In this document: positions 13,938 through 21,302 of the stretch, in pieces
Layout of the letters: each line of letters begins with the position of its first letter
How positions within the stretch are numbered: the first letter of the stretch is position 1
Source of the DNA: Desulfovibrio sp.
GTDB lineage: Bacteria > Desulfobacterota > Desulfovibrionia > Desulfovibrionales > Desulfovibrionaceae
Direction of reading: 5' to 3'
Assembly: GCF_019424165.1 (NCBI RefSeq)
Contig: NZ_JAHZAA010000034.1
Span: forward strand, 1 to 27,503
Length of the DNA: 27,503 bases
Made by a program: the position numbers and the translations under genes
The notes under the pieces: model-generated
The model's input: only the letters and a program-made list of their open reading frames with translations
Database searches by the model: none
What the model was told of the DNA's origin: nothing

Positions 13938-15614
13938 CTACAGAACCTTGTAGTCATGCACTTCGTTGCTTTCACCATCAATGACGTGCACAGAACAGGC
14001 GATGCAGGGGTCAAAGGAGTGAATGGTGCGCAGGATTTCTACCGGGCGCTTGGGATCGGCCACAGGCGTGCCGACCAGGGCGGTTTCGGCCGCGCTGGGC
14101 ACTCCCTTGTCGTCCCGGGGTCCCAGGTTCCAGGTGGTGGGAACCACAAGCTGGAAGTTGTCGATCTTGCCGTCTTCAATGGTCATCCAGTGCGAGAGGC
14201 CGCCACGTGAAACGTCGGCAAAACCGACCCCGCGTGCGGAAGTCGGCACGGCGTAGTCTTCAACGATCTGTTTGTCTTTGACGATGTTGTTCTCGTATTC
14301 GTTAAGCCAGTTTTCCATCTGCTGGGCAATGACCAGCGTCTGGATGCCGCGGGCGGCAGTACGGCCCAAGGTAGAGAACAGAGCTTCGGGGCCGAGGTTC
14401 AGCTTGCCGAGCACGGCGTCAATGGTGGGCTTGATGGTTTTGTGGTTATGCCCGTAGGCCACCAGCATCTGGGCAAGGGGGCCGGTTTCCACGGCGTGTC
14501 CATCGTAACGCGGAGCCTTGTTCCACGAATACTTGTCCGTGTCACCCATGAAGGTAAAGTGCGGATTGGTTTCGCCTTCAAAGGGAGCGCGGGCCTTGCC
14601 CTCGTACCAGCTATGACGCACGTGCTCTTCAATCTTGTTGGGATCAAAGGGCTGTACGGAACCCACCTTGCGGTCATAGATAACGCCGGGCTTGTACCAG
14701 CGGCTGTTGAGGTCGCGCTCGCCGCCGGGAGCGGGAAATTCGCCAAAAGCCATGAAGTTGTTGGTTCCGCCGATCTTGCCCCAATCCTTGTAGTAACTGG
14801 CTACCAGCAGAAGGTCAGGAATGTAGACTTCTTCAATAAAGGCACGGGCCTTGACGTAAAGCTCACGGAACTGCTTGATGCGTTCGGGCGTCAGGGCTTC
14901 ATAGCAGGTTACGCCACCGGCAACGGTAAACTGGGTGTGCGGGTTCTTGGCGCCGAAAACGGCCATGCCCTTGGCCACTTCCACCTGGGCGCGCAGGGCC
15001 TGCAGGTAGTGGGCAGTGCATACAAGGTTGGCTTCGGGATCCATATAGTACCCTTCGTGTCCGCCCAGGAAGTAGGCGTTGGTGAAGGGACCGAGCTGCC
15101 CGCTTGCCACAAAGGTTTTCAGTTTTGCCTGTACGGCGGCAAACTCTTCAGTCGTCGCCTTGCGGGGCGAAATGGAGTTCGCCAGTTTGGCTGCCTTTGC
15201 GGGGTCAGCCAGAAGGGCGCTCGTAACGTCCACAAAGTCCAGTGCGTGGAGATGGTAGAAGTGGACCAGGTGGTCGTGCATGAACTGGTTGCCCAGAACC
15301 AGGTTGCGGATATAAGTGGCGTTGGCCGGAATGGGCTTGTTGATGGCGTCTTCAAGGCTGCGTGTGGAGGCCAGGGCGTGGGTATAGGTGCAGACGCCAC
15401 AGGTGCGCTGGGTGAAGTGTTGCGCATCGCGGGGGTCGCGGCCTTTAAGAATGGTTTCAATACCACGGAAGAGGGTGGCGCAGCTGCGGGCCTCTTTGAT
15501 CATGCCGCCTTCAACTTCCACTTCAATACGCAGATGGCCTTCGATGCGGGTCAGCGGATCCACCACAATGGGACCGGTGTAGTTGCTCTGGGGCGTTTTA
15601 GTGACTTGGCTCAT
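13938..15614 (-). CDS. hynA: Periplasmic [NiFe] hydrogenase large subunit
   Basis: A 558-residue group 1 [NiFe] hydrogenase large subunit, which holds the active site for H2 oxidation or production. The N-terminal L1 motif is RTCGVC (70-75, ligands C72 and C75). The C-terminal L2 motif is DPCIACSVH (535-543, ligands C537 and C540). All four ligands are cysteine codons, so this is not the [NiFeSe] form. The 15 residues after H543 (VIDGESNEVHDYKVL) should be cut off by HynC. There is no signal peptide; it is co-exported with HynB through Tat. GGGGGA lies 6 nt before the ATG, and the hynB stop is 11 nt upstream. Electrons from H2 would go to periplasmic cytochrome c3. Confidence 0.98.
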   Translation of the reverse strand: MSQVTKTPQSNYTGPIVVDPLTRIEGHLRIEVEVEGGMIKEARSCATLFRGIETILKGRDPRDAQHFTQRTCGVCTYTHALASTRSLEDAINKPIPANATYIRNLVLGNQFMHDHLVHFYHLHALDFVDVTSALLADPAKAAKLANSISPRKATTEEFAAVQAKLKTFVASGQLGPFTNAYFLGGHEGYYMDPEANLVCTAHYLQALRAQVEVAKGMAVFGAKNPHTQFTVAGGVTCYEALTPERIKQFRELYVKARAFIEEVYIPDLLLVASYYKDWGKIGGTNNFMAFGEFPAPGGERDLNSRWYKPGVIYDRKVGSVQPFDPNKIEEHVRHSWYEGKARAPFEGETNPHFTFMGDTDKYSWNKAPRYDGHAVETGPLAQMLVAYGHNHKTIKPTIDAVLGKLNLGPEALFSTLGRTAARGIQTLVIAQQMENWLNEYENNIVKDKQIVEDYAVPTSARGVGFADVSRGGLSHWMTIEDGKIDNFQLVVPTTWNLGPRDDKGVPSAAETALVGTPVADPKRPVEILRTIHSFDPCIACSVHVIDGESNEVHDYKVL

Positions 15615-15625
15615 TTTTTATCCCC

Positions 15626-16573
15626 CTAGTTCTGGTAGAACGGCGTCATATCGTCCCAGAAATTGGGCTCACTGCAACCTATGCAGGGATGCCCGGCAGC
15701 CACCGGCCAGTTGGTCTCGTTGAAAAGAACCTTGGGACAGTTGTTGTAGGTCTCGGGTCCTTTACAGCCGACATCGTAGAGGCACCAGCCCTTGCGCGCT
15801 TCTTCAGAGTTGAAGGAAGGCGCAAATTCACCGGCGTCGAAATGTTTACGGCGTTCGCAAAGGTCATGCACGCTCTGTCCAAAGAACATAACGGGGCGGC
15901 CCACTTCGTCCAGCTCGATTTTCTGGCCCTTGAGAAAAGCCACAAGAGTGCCGACCATATTCAGAGGGTTGGGCGGGCAGCCAGGCACGTTGATGGCCTT
16001 GACGCCAAGCTCCGCATAGCAGTCATTGATGCCCTTGGCGTCGGTGGGATTGGGCTTGGCCGCCTGGATGCCGCCGTAACAGGCACAGGTGCCGATGCTG
16101 ACAACAGCCTTGGCCTTGGGCAGGATGTTTTTGCAGATGTCGTACATGGTGTGTCCGGCAATATAGCCGTACTTGTTGTCCATGCCCGTGGGGATAGCGC
16201 CTTCGACAAGGCAGATGAAACCGTCAGGGCCATTGACGGCGGCCTGAAGTGCTTCTTCGGCGGCTTCACCGGCGGCGGCCATGATGGTTTCATGATAGTC
16301 AAGAGAAATGGTGTCAAGAATAAGGGTGTCAATGAAGGGCTGATAGGTGCGCAACAGCGCTTCGGAACAGCCCGTGCACTCGGCGGCGTGCAGATAAACT
16401 ACCGAAGGACGACGCCCGGTGAGGGCGGCAGCCACATCGGAAGCAAACGCCGGACCCATGCCCATGGCCACGGCCACCGCTGTACAAAATTTCATGAAAT
16501 CGCGGCGGCTGATGCCCTGGCGCTCCAAACGCTCTTCTCCGCCTTCTTTGCCCAGACCCACGGCAATACGCAT
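15626..16573 (-). CDS. hynB: Periplasmic [NiFe] hydrogenase small subunit, Tat-exported
   Basis: A 315-residue electron-transfer subunit. The twin-arginine signal SRRDFMKF spans residues 22-29, followed by a hydrophobic stretch (TAVAVAMGMGPAFA). The mature protein probably begins near GRRPSVVYLH. Iron-sulfur ligands are visible: proximal ECTGCS (C66, C69) with later GTCACYGG and VPGCPPNP; distal SVHDLCERRKHF with WCLYDVGCKG; medial NNCPKVLFN with GHPCIGCSEP, where the proline is typical of a [3Fe-4S] centre. There is no C-terminal membrane anchor, so the enzyme is soluble in the periplasm. AGGAGG lies 5 nt before the ATG at 16573; the frame is open for 53 more codons upstream but these are leader sequence. 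Confidence 0.97.
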   Translation of the reverse strand: MRIAVGLGKEGGEERLERQGISRRDFMKFCTAVAVAMGMGPAFASDVAAALTGRRPSVVYLHAAECTGCSEALLRTYQPFIDTLILDTISLDYHETIMAAAGEAAEEALQAAVNGPDGFICLVEGAIPTGMDNKYGYIAGHTMYDICKNILPKAKAVVSIGTCACYGGIQAAKPNPTDAKGINDCYAELGVKAINVPGCPPNPLNMVGTLVAFLKGQKIELDEVGRPVMFFGQSVHDLCERRKHFDAGEFAPSFNSEEARKGWCLYDVGCKGPETYNNCPKVLFNETNWPVAAGHPCIGCSEPNFWDDMTPFYQN

Positions 16574-16807
16574 AATAGCCTCCTGGCAAGAGTGAATGAA
16601 CATCTGCGGCGCAGTCCCCCTGCCACTGGGGCCTGCTGTGCGGCGCGAAAAAGTCACGCCGTCCGTGTAGAAGACAACGGTATAGCGACGTCCGGCCTTG
16701 CAGCCGTGCGCCCTGTGGCGCTGTCTGTGCATAATTCAGGAACTGGTATGATGCGAAAAGGCTGCTGGCTTTGGCGTGTGCGGCGGTCATGCCCCTCATG
16801 TTTCCGC

Positions 16808-16823
16808 ACGGCCAGCTGGCCGT
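16808..16823. promoter_or_regulatory. 16-bp perfect palindrome just after the hyn start point
   Basis: ACGGCCAGCTGGCCGT is a perfect palindrome. Counting from the -10 box, it covers about +7 to +22 of the predicted hyn transcript. It could be a repressor operator or a short 5' hairpin. Confidence 0.5.
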
Positions 16824-16835
16824 CATTTGCGAAAA

Positions 16836-16864
16836 ATTATATACAGTAAGCTACAAACGGTCAA
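16836..16864 (-). promoter_or_regulatory. Sigma-70-type promoter of the hynBA(C) operon
   Basis: On the minus strand TTGACC (16859-16864), 17 nt, TATAAT (16836-16841): 5 of 6 and 6 of 6 matches with ideal spacing. It predicts a 5' leader of about 255 nt before hynB. Confidence 0.8.
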
Positions 16865-17014
16865 TAGGTTCGTGATTTTTTGCTGGCGTTTACGGGGCAG
16901 GCCCGCCCTGTGGGCGGCGGCTTGAGAAAAGATTTATTAAAAACTTTGCCCGGGCGGCTATCAGGGTTGCCATGCGGGGCATGTCATGCGGGCCAAGGTA
17001 TGAAATAGGCGCTT

Positions 17015-17041
17015 GCGCGTCAGGTTGCCACCTGGATGCGC
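17015..17041 (+). other. Hairpin in the 5' leader of the sulfhydrylase gene
   Basis: The arms 17015-17025 and 17030-17041 pair over 11 bp with one G-U pair and one bulged base around TGCC. A direct repeat GCGCTTGCG flanks it. I see none of the conserved segments of a SAM riboswitch, so no ligand is proposed. Confidence 0.4.
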
Positions 17042-17116
17042 TTGCGTTATTTTCGTGCCTCGCGGCGCGAATGTATGGCCGTCATGATCTTTAAATTTCA
17101 CCGCATTGAGGATGGC

Positions 17117-18382
17117 ATGAAAACGGAATCTCTTTGTCTGCACGCCGGGTATGAGCCTAAAAACGGTGAACCGCGTGTTGTGCCTATCGCCCAGAGTACC
17201 ACATTCAGGTATGAATCCACCGCAGCTGTGGCCAGACTTTTTGACCTCGAGGATGCGGGATTTTTTTATACCCGCCTTGGCAATCCCACAGTGGATGCGG
17301 TAGAGCGCAAGATCGCGGCCCTTGAAGGCGGCGTGGGCGCCCTTTGCACATCCTCCGGTCAGGCGGCCAATCTGCTTGCCCTGCTTAATGTGGCGCGCAG
17401 CGGCGACCATATCGTCAGCGCTTCCAGTATTTATGGGGGTACATTCAACCTCTTTGCCGTGACCCTGAAAAAGCTCGGCATTGAAGTGACGTTTGTGGAT
17501 CAGACCGCTTCGGACGAAGAGCTTGAAAAAGCCTTCAGGCCCAATACGAAAGCGGTGTTCGGAGAGGTTTTGACCAACCCGTCCATGGATGTGCTGGATA
17601 TAGAGCGTTTTGCCGAACTGGCGCACAGGCATGGCCTGCCGCTGATGGTGGACAGCACCTTTGCGACCCCCGTGCTGTGCCGTCCCTTTGAATACGGGGC
17701 GGATGTGGTCGTGCACTCCACAACAAAGTATATGGACGGCCATGCCCTGCAAATGGGCGGCGTTATTGTGGACAGCGGAAATTTTGATTGGACTGGCGGA
17801 AAGTTTCCCGAATTCACCGAGCCGGATCCTTCCTATCACGGGCTGATCTATACCGAAGCCTTTGGCCGTGCAGCCTATATCGTCAAGGCCCGTGTACAGC
17901 TCATGCGTGACATGGGTTGCTGCCAAAGCCCACAGGGAGCCTTCTATATCAACCAGGGGCTTGAAACCCTGCCGCTGCGCATGGAGCGACATTGCCGCAA
18001 TGCTGAAACTGTGGCCGCCTACCTTGCGAATCATCCCAAGGTCGAGTCTGTCAGCTATCCCCGTCTGCCGGGCAACGCCAACAAGGCTCTGGCCGATAAA
18101 TACCTGCCCGACGGGTGCAGCGGCGTGATTTCCTTTTCGCTCAGTGGCGGGCGTGACGCCGGAGCGCGCTTTATCGACAGTCTTGCAATGGTTTCACTTG
18201 AAGTGCACGTAGCTGACATTCGCACCTGCGTATTGCACCCGGCAAGCTCCACCCATCGGCAGTTGACCGACGAGCAATTGCGCGAGGCGGGCATAAATCC
18301 GGGCACGGTGCGTTTGTCCGTGGGGCTTGAGCATGTGGATGACATTATTGCGGATCTGGATCAGGCCCTCAAGCAGGCATAG
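17117..18382 (+). CDS. metY: O-acetylhomoserine sulfhydrylase (aminocarboxypropyltransferase)
   Basis: A 421-residue PLP enzyme of the Cys/Met metabolism family. It makes homocysteine from O-acetylhomoserine and sulfide, a direct route from the product of sulfate reduction into methionine. The N-terminus MKTESLCLHAGYEP is typical. YTRLGNPTVD (51-60) contributes to the cofactor site, D179 sits in MVDSTFATP, and the Schiff-base lysine is K204 in HSTTKYMDGHA. Near the C-terminus are LHPASSTHRQL and RLSVGLEHVDDI. Length matches the OAH sulfhydrylase subgroup better than cystathionine gamma-synthase (about 380-400). The frame is open upstream to 17036, but the family start is the ATG at 17117 with GAGG close before it. 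It is monocistronic, with its own terminator. Confidence 0.93.
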   Translation: MKTESLCLHAGYEPKNGEPRVVPIAQSTTFRYESTAAVARLFDLEDAGFFYTRLGNPTVDAVERKIAALEGGVGALCTSSGQAANLLALLNVARSGDHIVSASSIYGGTFNLFAVTLKKLGIEVTFVDQTASDEELEKAFRPNTKAVFGEVLTNPSMDVLDIERFAELAHRHGLPLMVDSTFATPVLCRPFEYGADVVVHSTTKYMDGHALQMGGVIVDSGNFDWTGGKFPEFTEPDPSYHGLIYTEAFGRAAYIVKARVQLMRDMGCCQSPQGAFYINQGLETLPLRMERHCRNAETVAAYLANHPKVESVSYPRLPGNANKALADKYLPDGCSGVISFSLSGGRDAGARFIDSLAMVSLEVHVADIRTCVLHPASSTHRQLTDEQLREAGINPGTVRLSVGLEHVDDIIADLDQALKQA

Positions 18383-18411
18383 TCGTTGTTGCCATAAACG
18401 GTATGAGCCAT

Positions 18412-18446
18412 AAAAAAGACGGCGGGAATTCCCGCCGTCTTTTTTA
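18412..18446. terminator. Bidirectional terminator between metY and the carboxypeptidase gene
   Basis: A 15-bp perfect stem (18412-18426 with 18431-18445), including a 9-bp G/C-rich core and A/U ends, encloses AATT. The six As and six Ts give a U-run in either direction. It serves metY directly. For the minus-strand carboxypeptidase it lies 200 bases downstream; the stretch between holds nothing I recognise. Confidence 0.9.
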
Positions 18447-18646
18447 TGAACTTTTCGAAAACTGTTTTTACCTGATTTTTTGTGCAACAATATGTTATAC
18501 TTGAGCTTTTACAAGATTATTATCACGGTCGCGTGTTTTTGGGCCAAAGATGCCTGTTCCCTACCTTCGATACAGACAGATATTAAAAATCCATCCGTTC
18601 ATGGCTGGCATCAGCGATTTTTTCTGGCAGAAAACATTTGCTGTAC

Positions 18647-19615
18647 TTATTGGGGCGATGCTGGGTGGCGGAATCCGGCTTCAATGAGTCTGCGTGCGGC
18701 ATTGTCGCGCCCGACCCTGCTGGTGCCGCCCATAACCACGGCCAGCATGCGGGTTTTACCCCGTTGCCCCGTCACAATAAGGTTGTAGCCCGAGGCCACG
18801 GTCCAGCCTGTCTTCAAGCCATTGACGCCTGCAACCGTACCCAGCAGTCCATTGGTATTGCGCGTTTTTCTGTCCCGGTAGGTGAGCAGTTGCACTCCGT
18901 GGTAACGCAGGGCAGACGGGTGTGAGCGCAGGTAGGCTCTCGTCATTCGCGCCATGTCTCTGGCTGTGGTTTTTTGCCCGGCGGCCGGTAGCCCGGTGGG
19001 GTTTTTGAATGTGGTGCGGTTCATGCCCAGGGCCTTGGCCTTCTGGTTCATGTTGCGCACAAACTGGCGGTCGTTGCCGCCAACCCGGCGGGCCACCGCT
19101 GTGGCTGCATCGTTGCCGGAAACCACGGCCATGCCCGTAAGCAACTGTGACAGCGCAACGCGTTCGCCAGCCCGTAAATGCATGGATGATCCGCCTACAG
19201 CAGCGACCTGTGGCGTGATCCTGATTTTTTCACCTGGTTTGAGCTTGCCCGCGCGAATCTGGTCCATGGCCAGATACATGGTCATGACCTTGGTGAGTGA
19301 AGCTGGGGGAATGGCCATATCCGGATTCTTGGCATAAAGAACTTTGCCGGTGTCCATATTAATGAGAATGGCGGAGCGCACGGGCATGGCTGCCTGAGCA
19401 CTGCCGGAAACGGCGCATATGGCAATCAGGCAGAGCCATAAAAAACAGACTGCCAGACGTGCGGTTGCCCACGGCATTACGCCGTGGTGGGCGTAGGCAT
19501 GGTACGACCGCGCAGGCGCGTTTCTGTTTTCCGTACGGCGTTGTTCGCGGTAGTCCCTGGGGCGGCAAGGCTCTTCCTCTACCGTAAGCGTGGCGTGAGA
19601 ATCTTTTTTAACCAT
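18647..19615 (-). CDS. D-alanyl-D-alanine carboxypeptidase (peptidase S11, DacA-type)
   Basis: A low-molecular-weight penicillin-binding protein that trims the terminal D-Ala of peptidoglycan stem peptides. The three active-site motifs are present: S-x-x-K as PASLTKVMT (S106, K109), S-x-N as SGN (166-168) and K-T-G as KTGWT (from 268). A signal segment (LAVCFLWLCLIAICAVSGSAQA) is at about 54-75. The protein stops soon after the catalytic domain, so the C-terminal PBP5 domain and amphipathic anchor are missing. The start is uncertain: the ATG at 19615 follows the upstream stop by 9 nt but gives a 46-residue polar tail before the signal; an ATG at 19477 gives a conventional signal peptide (276 residues). 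Neither has a clear Shine-Dalgarno. It is probably in an operon with the upstream AI-2E family gene. Confidence 0.9.
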   Translation of the reverse strand: MVKKDSHATLTVEEEPCRPRDYREQRRTENRNAPARSYHAYAHHGVMPWATARLAVCFLWLCLIAICAVSGSAQAAMPVRSAILINMDTGKVLYAKNPDMAIPPASLTKVMTMYLAMDQIRAGKLKPGEKIRITPQVAAVGGSSMHLRAGERVALSQLLTGMAVVSGNDAATAVARRVGGNDRQFVRNMNQKAKALGMNRTTFKNPTGLPAAGQKTTARDMARMTRAYLRSHPSALRYHGVQLLTYRDRKTRNTNGLLGTVAGVNGLKTGWTVASGYNLIVTGQRGKTRMLAVVMGGTSRVGRDNAARRLIEAGFRHPASPQ

Positions 19616-19624
19616 TATACTTTT

Positions 19625-20731
19625 TTAGGCATTGTACTTGTAAATACGGTTTGCTTCCTCCACTGCCTGCATGGCAAAGGCCAGCAGCACGGGACCGGCA
19701 ATAAGCCCCACCGGGCCAAAGCTGGAAAGTCCACAGAGGATGGCAATAATCAGCACAAAGAAAGGGGCTTTGATGCCCTGCCGCAGAAAAAGAGGACGCA
19801 GTACGTTGTCCACTCCCGCTACGGCCAGCATTCCCCACAGCCCCAACCCTATGGCAGCCATACTTTTGCCGGTAAACCAGAGCGAGATGCACAGGGGCAG
19901 CCACACAAGAGCCGTACCCACCATGGGGATAGGGGCTACCAGGGTCGCCAGCAAGCCCCAGAAGGCAGGCTGGTTGACGCCCGCCACCGCAAAGGCGATA
20001 CCGCACAAAAAGCCCTGGGCCAGCGCCACCAGAACAATGCCCAGCATGATGCCGCGCAGCGCCCGGTGTATGGCCGTGATGAAGCGCCGCAGCATGGGCT
20101 GGGAAATGTGGAAGATCCTGCCCGTGATCTTGCGCACGCGGCGGGAATAGATGGTAAATATCACTGTCAGGCTTACAAAGAGAAAGCTGGTCCAGAGCAC
20201 CGTCATGGTACCCCCGAGAAAATCTACGCCGCGCGACAGCAGCAGCCCCATGGCAGTATCAAAAAAACTGTCCAGCCGCGCGAGAAGGTCATCAAACGCG
20301 CGCTCAAGGCGCGGATGCTCTGTAAGGCTCTGTCTCCATTGCTGAATATAGTTAACCCACTCAGCGGGCAACTGAAAGTTATTGGCCTGCAGTTCGCGCA
20401 GTCGCGTAAAACCGGCTGCTGCCTGCGGCGATACCAGAAGAACCAGCACGGCAATGGGGACGATAAGGGCCGCTACCAGCATGGTGATGTACCCGTAAAG
20501 CGGCGAGGAATTGACAAAAGAAAGAAGAAGGCGGCGCTTGCGTGAATCCGGCCGGCTGCGTTCAATACGGATTCGCCAGGCCCGGGCTTTCTGCCTCAGT
20601 TTGCGGTATTGCGGCAGCGTGAGGCAAGACAGGCAGGCCGCCATAAAGATTGTGACGGGATTGGGCAGTAGCAGCAGATACCAGGCCAGTACGGCCAGCA
20701 GGTAGAGCAAGCGGGGCATTGTTTGTGTCAT
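19625..20731 (-). CDS. AI-2E family (PerM/YdiK-type) membrane protein
   Basis: A 368-residue protein with about eight membrane segments: two near the N-terminus, one around 80-105, and a cluster from about 170 to the end. A polar stretch of about 65 residues lies between (RELQANNFQLPAEWVNYIQQW). The C-terminal half has the family hallmarks: AFWGLLATLVAPIPMVGTAL, AGVDNVLRPLFL, and FGPVGLIAGPVLLA. Family members export autoinducer-2 or act as ion antiporters; the role here is unknown. AAGG lies 8 nt before the ATG at 20731. It is followed after 9 nt by the carboxypeptidase gene. Confidence 0.88.
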   Translation of the reverse strand: MTQTMPRLLYLLAVLAWYLLLLPNPVTIFMAACLSCLTLPQYRKLRQKARAWRIRIERSRPDSRKRRLLLSFVNSSPLYGYITMLVAALIVPIAVLVLLVSPQAAAGFTRLRELQANNFQLPAEWVNYIQQWRQSLTEHPRLERAFDDLLARLDSFFDTAMGLLLSRGVDFLGGTMTVLWTSFLFVSLTVIFTIYSRRVRKITGRIFHISQPMLRRFITAIHRALRGIMLGIVLVALAQGFLCGIAFAVAGVNQPAFWGLLATLVAPIPMVGTALVWLPLCISLWFTGKSMAAIGLGLWGMLAVAGVDNVLRPLFLRQGIKAPFFVLIIAILCGLSSFGPVGLIAGPVLLAFAMQAVEEANRIYKYNA

Positions 20732-21267
20732 GCGGTAAGCCTTGGGTTGCGTGCCCCAAAATTCTGGATGCGGTTGATGTGGCGGATAGAACCCACGGCG
20801 CGGGCTATGCCTGTACGATAGCCCGTGGCTGCCAAATGGCTGGGCGCAGCCAGACTAGCAAATATATGCTTGGTCTGCCAAGCCTTACGGCGCAGTGTGA
20901 AAAAAAGACGAGTGTGATTAAAAAAATTCTTTTTTATTGGAATGTTATATGCCGTTTGTCACCGGTTAAGGCTTTGGGCATTTAAACTTTTGCAAAAAAT
21001 GCGCTCCATTAGCTACAGGGGGAACTGCCGTTTGGGCAAGTGGCGAGCGTCATGTGGTGTGTATGGGGGCACCGTGTGAAGAACATTGTATTGCAGGGCA
21101 AAACCATTGGTCCGATGTCGTATGCCCTCCCCCTCAAGTCTCTGCGCTTCCGCAGGCAGGGTGCAGACTGGACGGTGTTTCTTCCTCAAAATGTGGTTGA
21201 AGATTTGAGGTGCGGCTGTACATCATTTCCCATAGAAAATTCGCTGTATTAACGAAGTTTAGTGGCG
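20732..21267. other. Gene-free region with a cluster of hairpins
   Basis: About 540 bases between divergent genes. Within 85 bases there are three short stems: 20801-20808 with 20818-20825 (8 bp), 20837-20842 with 20847-20852 (6 bp) and 20868-20873 with 20878-20883 (6 bp). They lie in what should be the leader of the AI-2E family gene. A plus-strand open frame at 21040-21252 has no ribosome binding site or motif. Further on is an A/T-only hairpin near 20920-20937. Confidence 0.45.
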
Positions 21268-21296
21268 TTGCGCCTCCCCATGCCCTGTGCTAGCCT
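21268..21296 (+). promoter_or_regulatory. Promoter of the glycosyltransferase gene, predicts a leaderless mRNA
   Basis: TTGCGC (21268-21273), 17 nt, TAGCCT (21291-21296) with a TG one base before the -10. Six nt separate the -10 from the ATG at 21303, the same distance as at rnc. No Shine-Dalgarno precedes the ATG. Confidence 0.4.
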
Positions 21297-21302
21297 GCCG
21301 AC

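Noticed and set aside
15612..15628. Possibility that the hydrogenase is the [NiFeSe] type
   Set aside because: The C-terminal ligand motif of HynA uses two ordinary cysteine codons and there is no in-frame TGA.
14442..16849. Long plus-strand open frames opposite hynA and hynB
   Set aside because: The opposite strand encodes complete hydrogenase subunits with all metal ligands; the plus-strand frames are by-products of GC-rich codons.
16865..17116. SAM riboswitch before metY
   Set aside because: A hairpin is present at 17015-17041 but I found none of the conserved segments of SAM-I or SAM-II riboswitches.
16961..18034. Minus-strand open frame (357 codons) opposite metY
   Set aside because: metY on the plus strand has a full family match including the PLP lysine; the opposite frame has no motif.
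19484..20545. Plus-strand open frame (353 codons) opposite the AI-2E family gene
   Set aside because: Low-complexity basic and His/Gln-rich product opposite a well-matched membrane protein gene.
21040..21252. Possible 70-residue plus-strand gene before the glycosyltransferase
   Set aside because: No ATG start and no ribosome binding site; it ends before the glycosyltransferase promoter and matches nothing I know.
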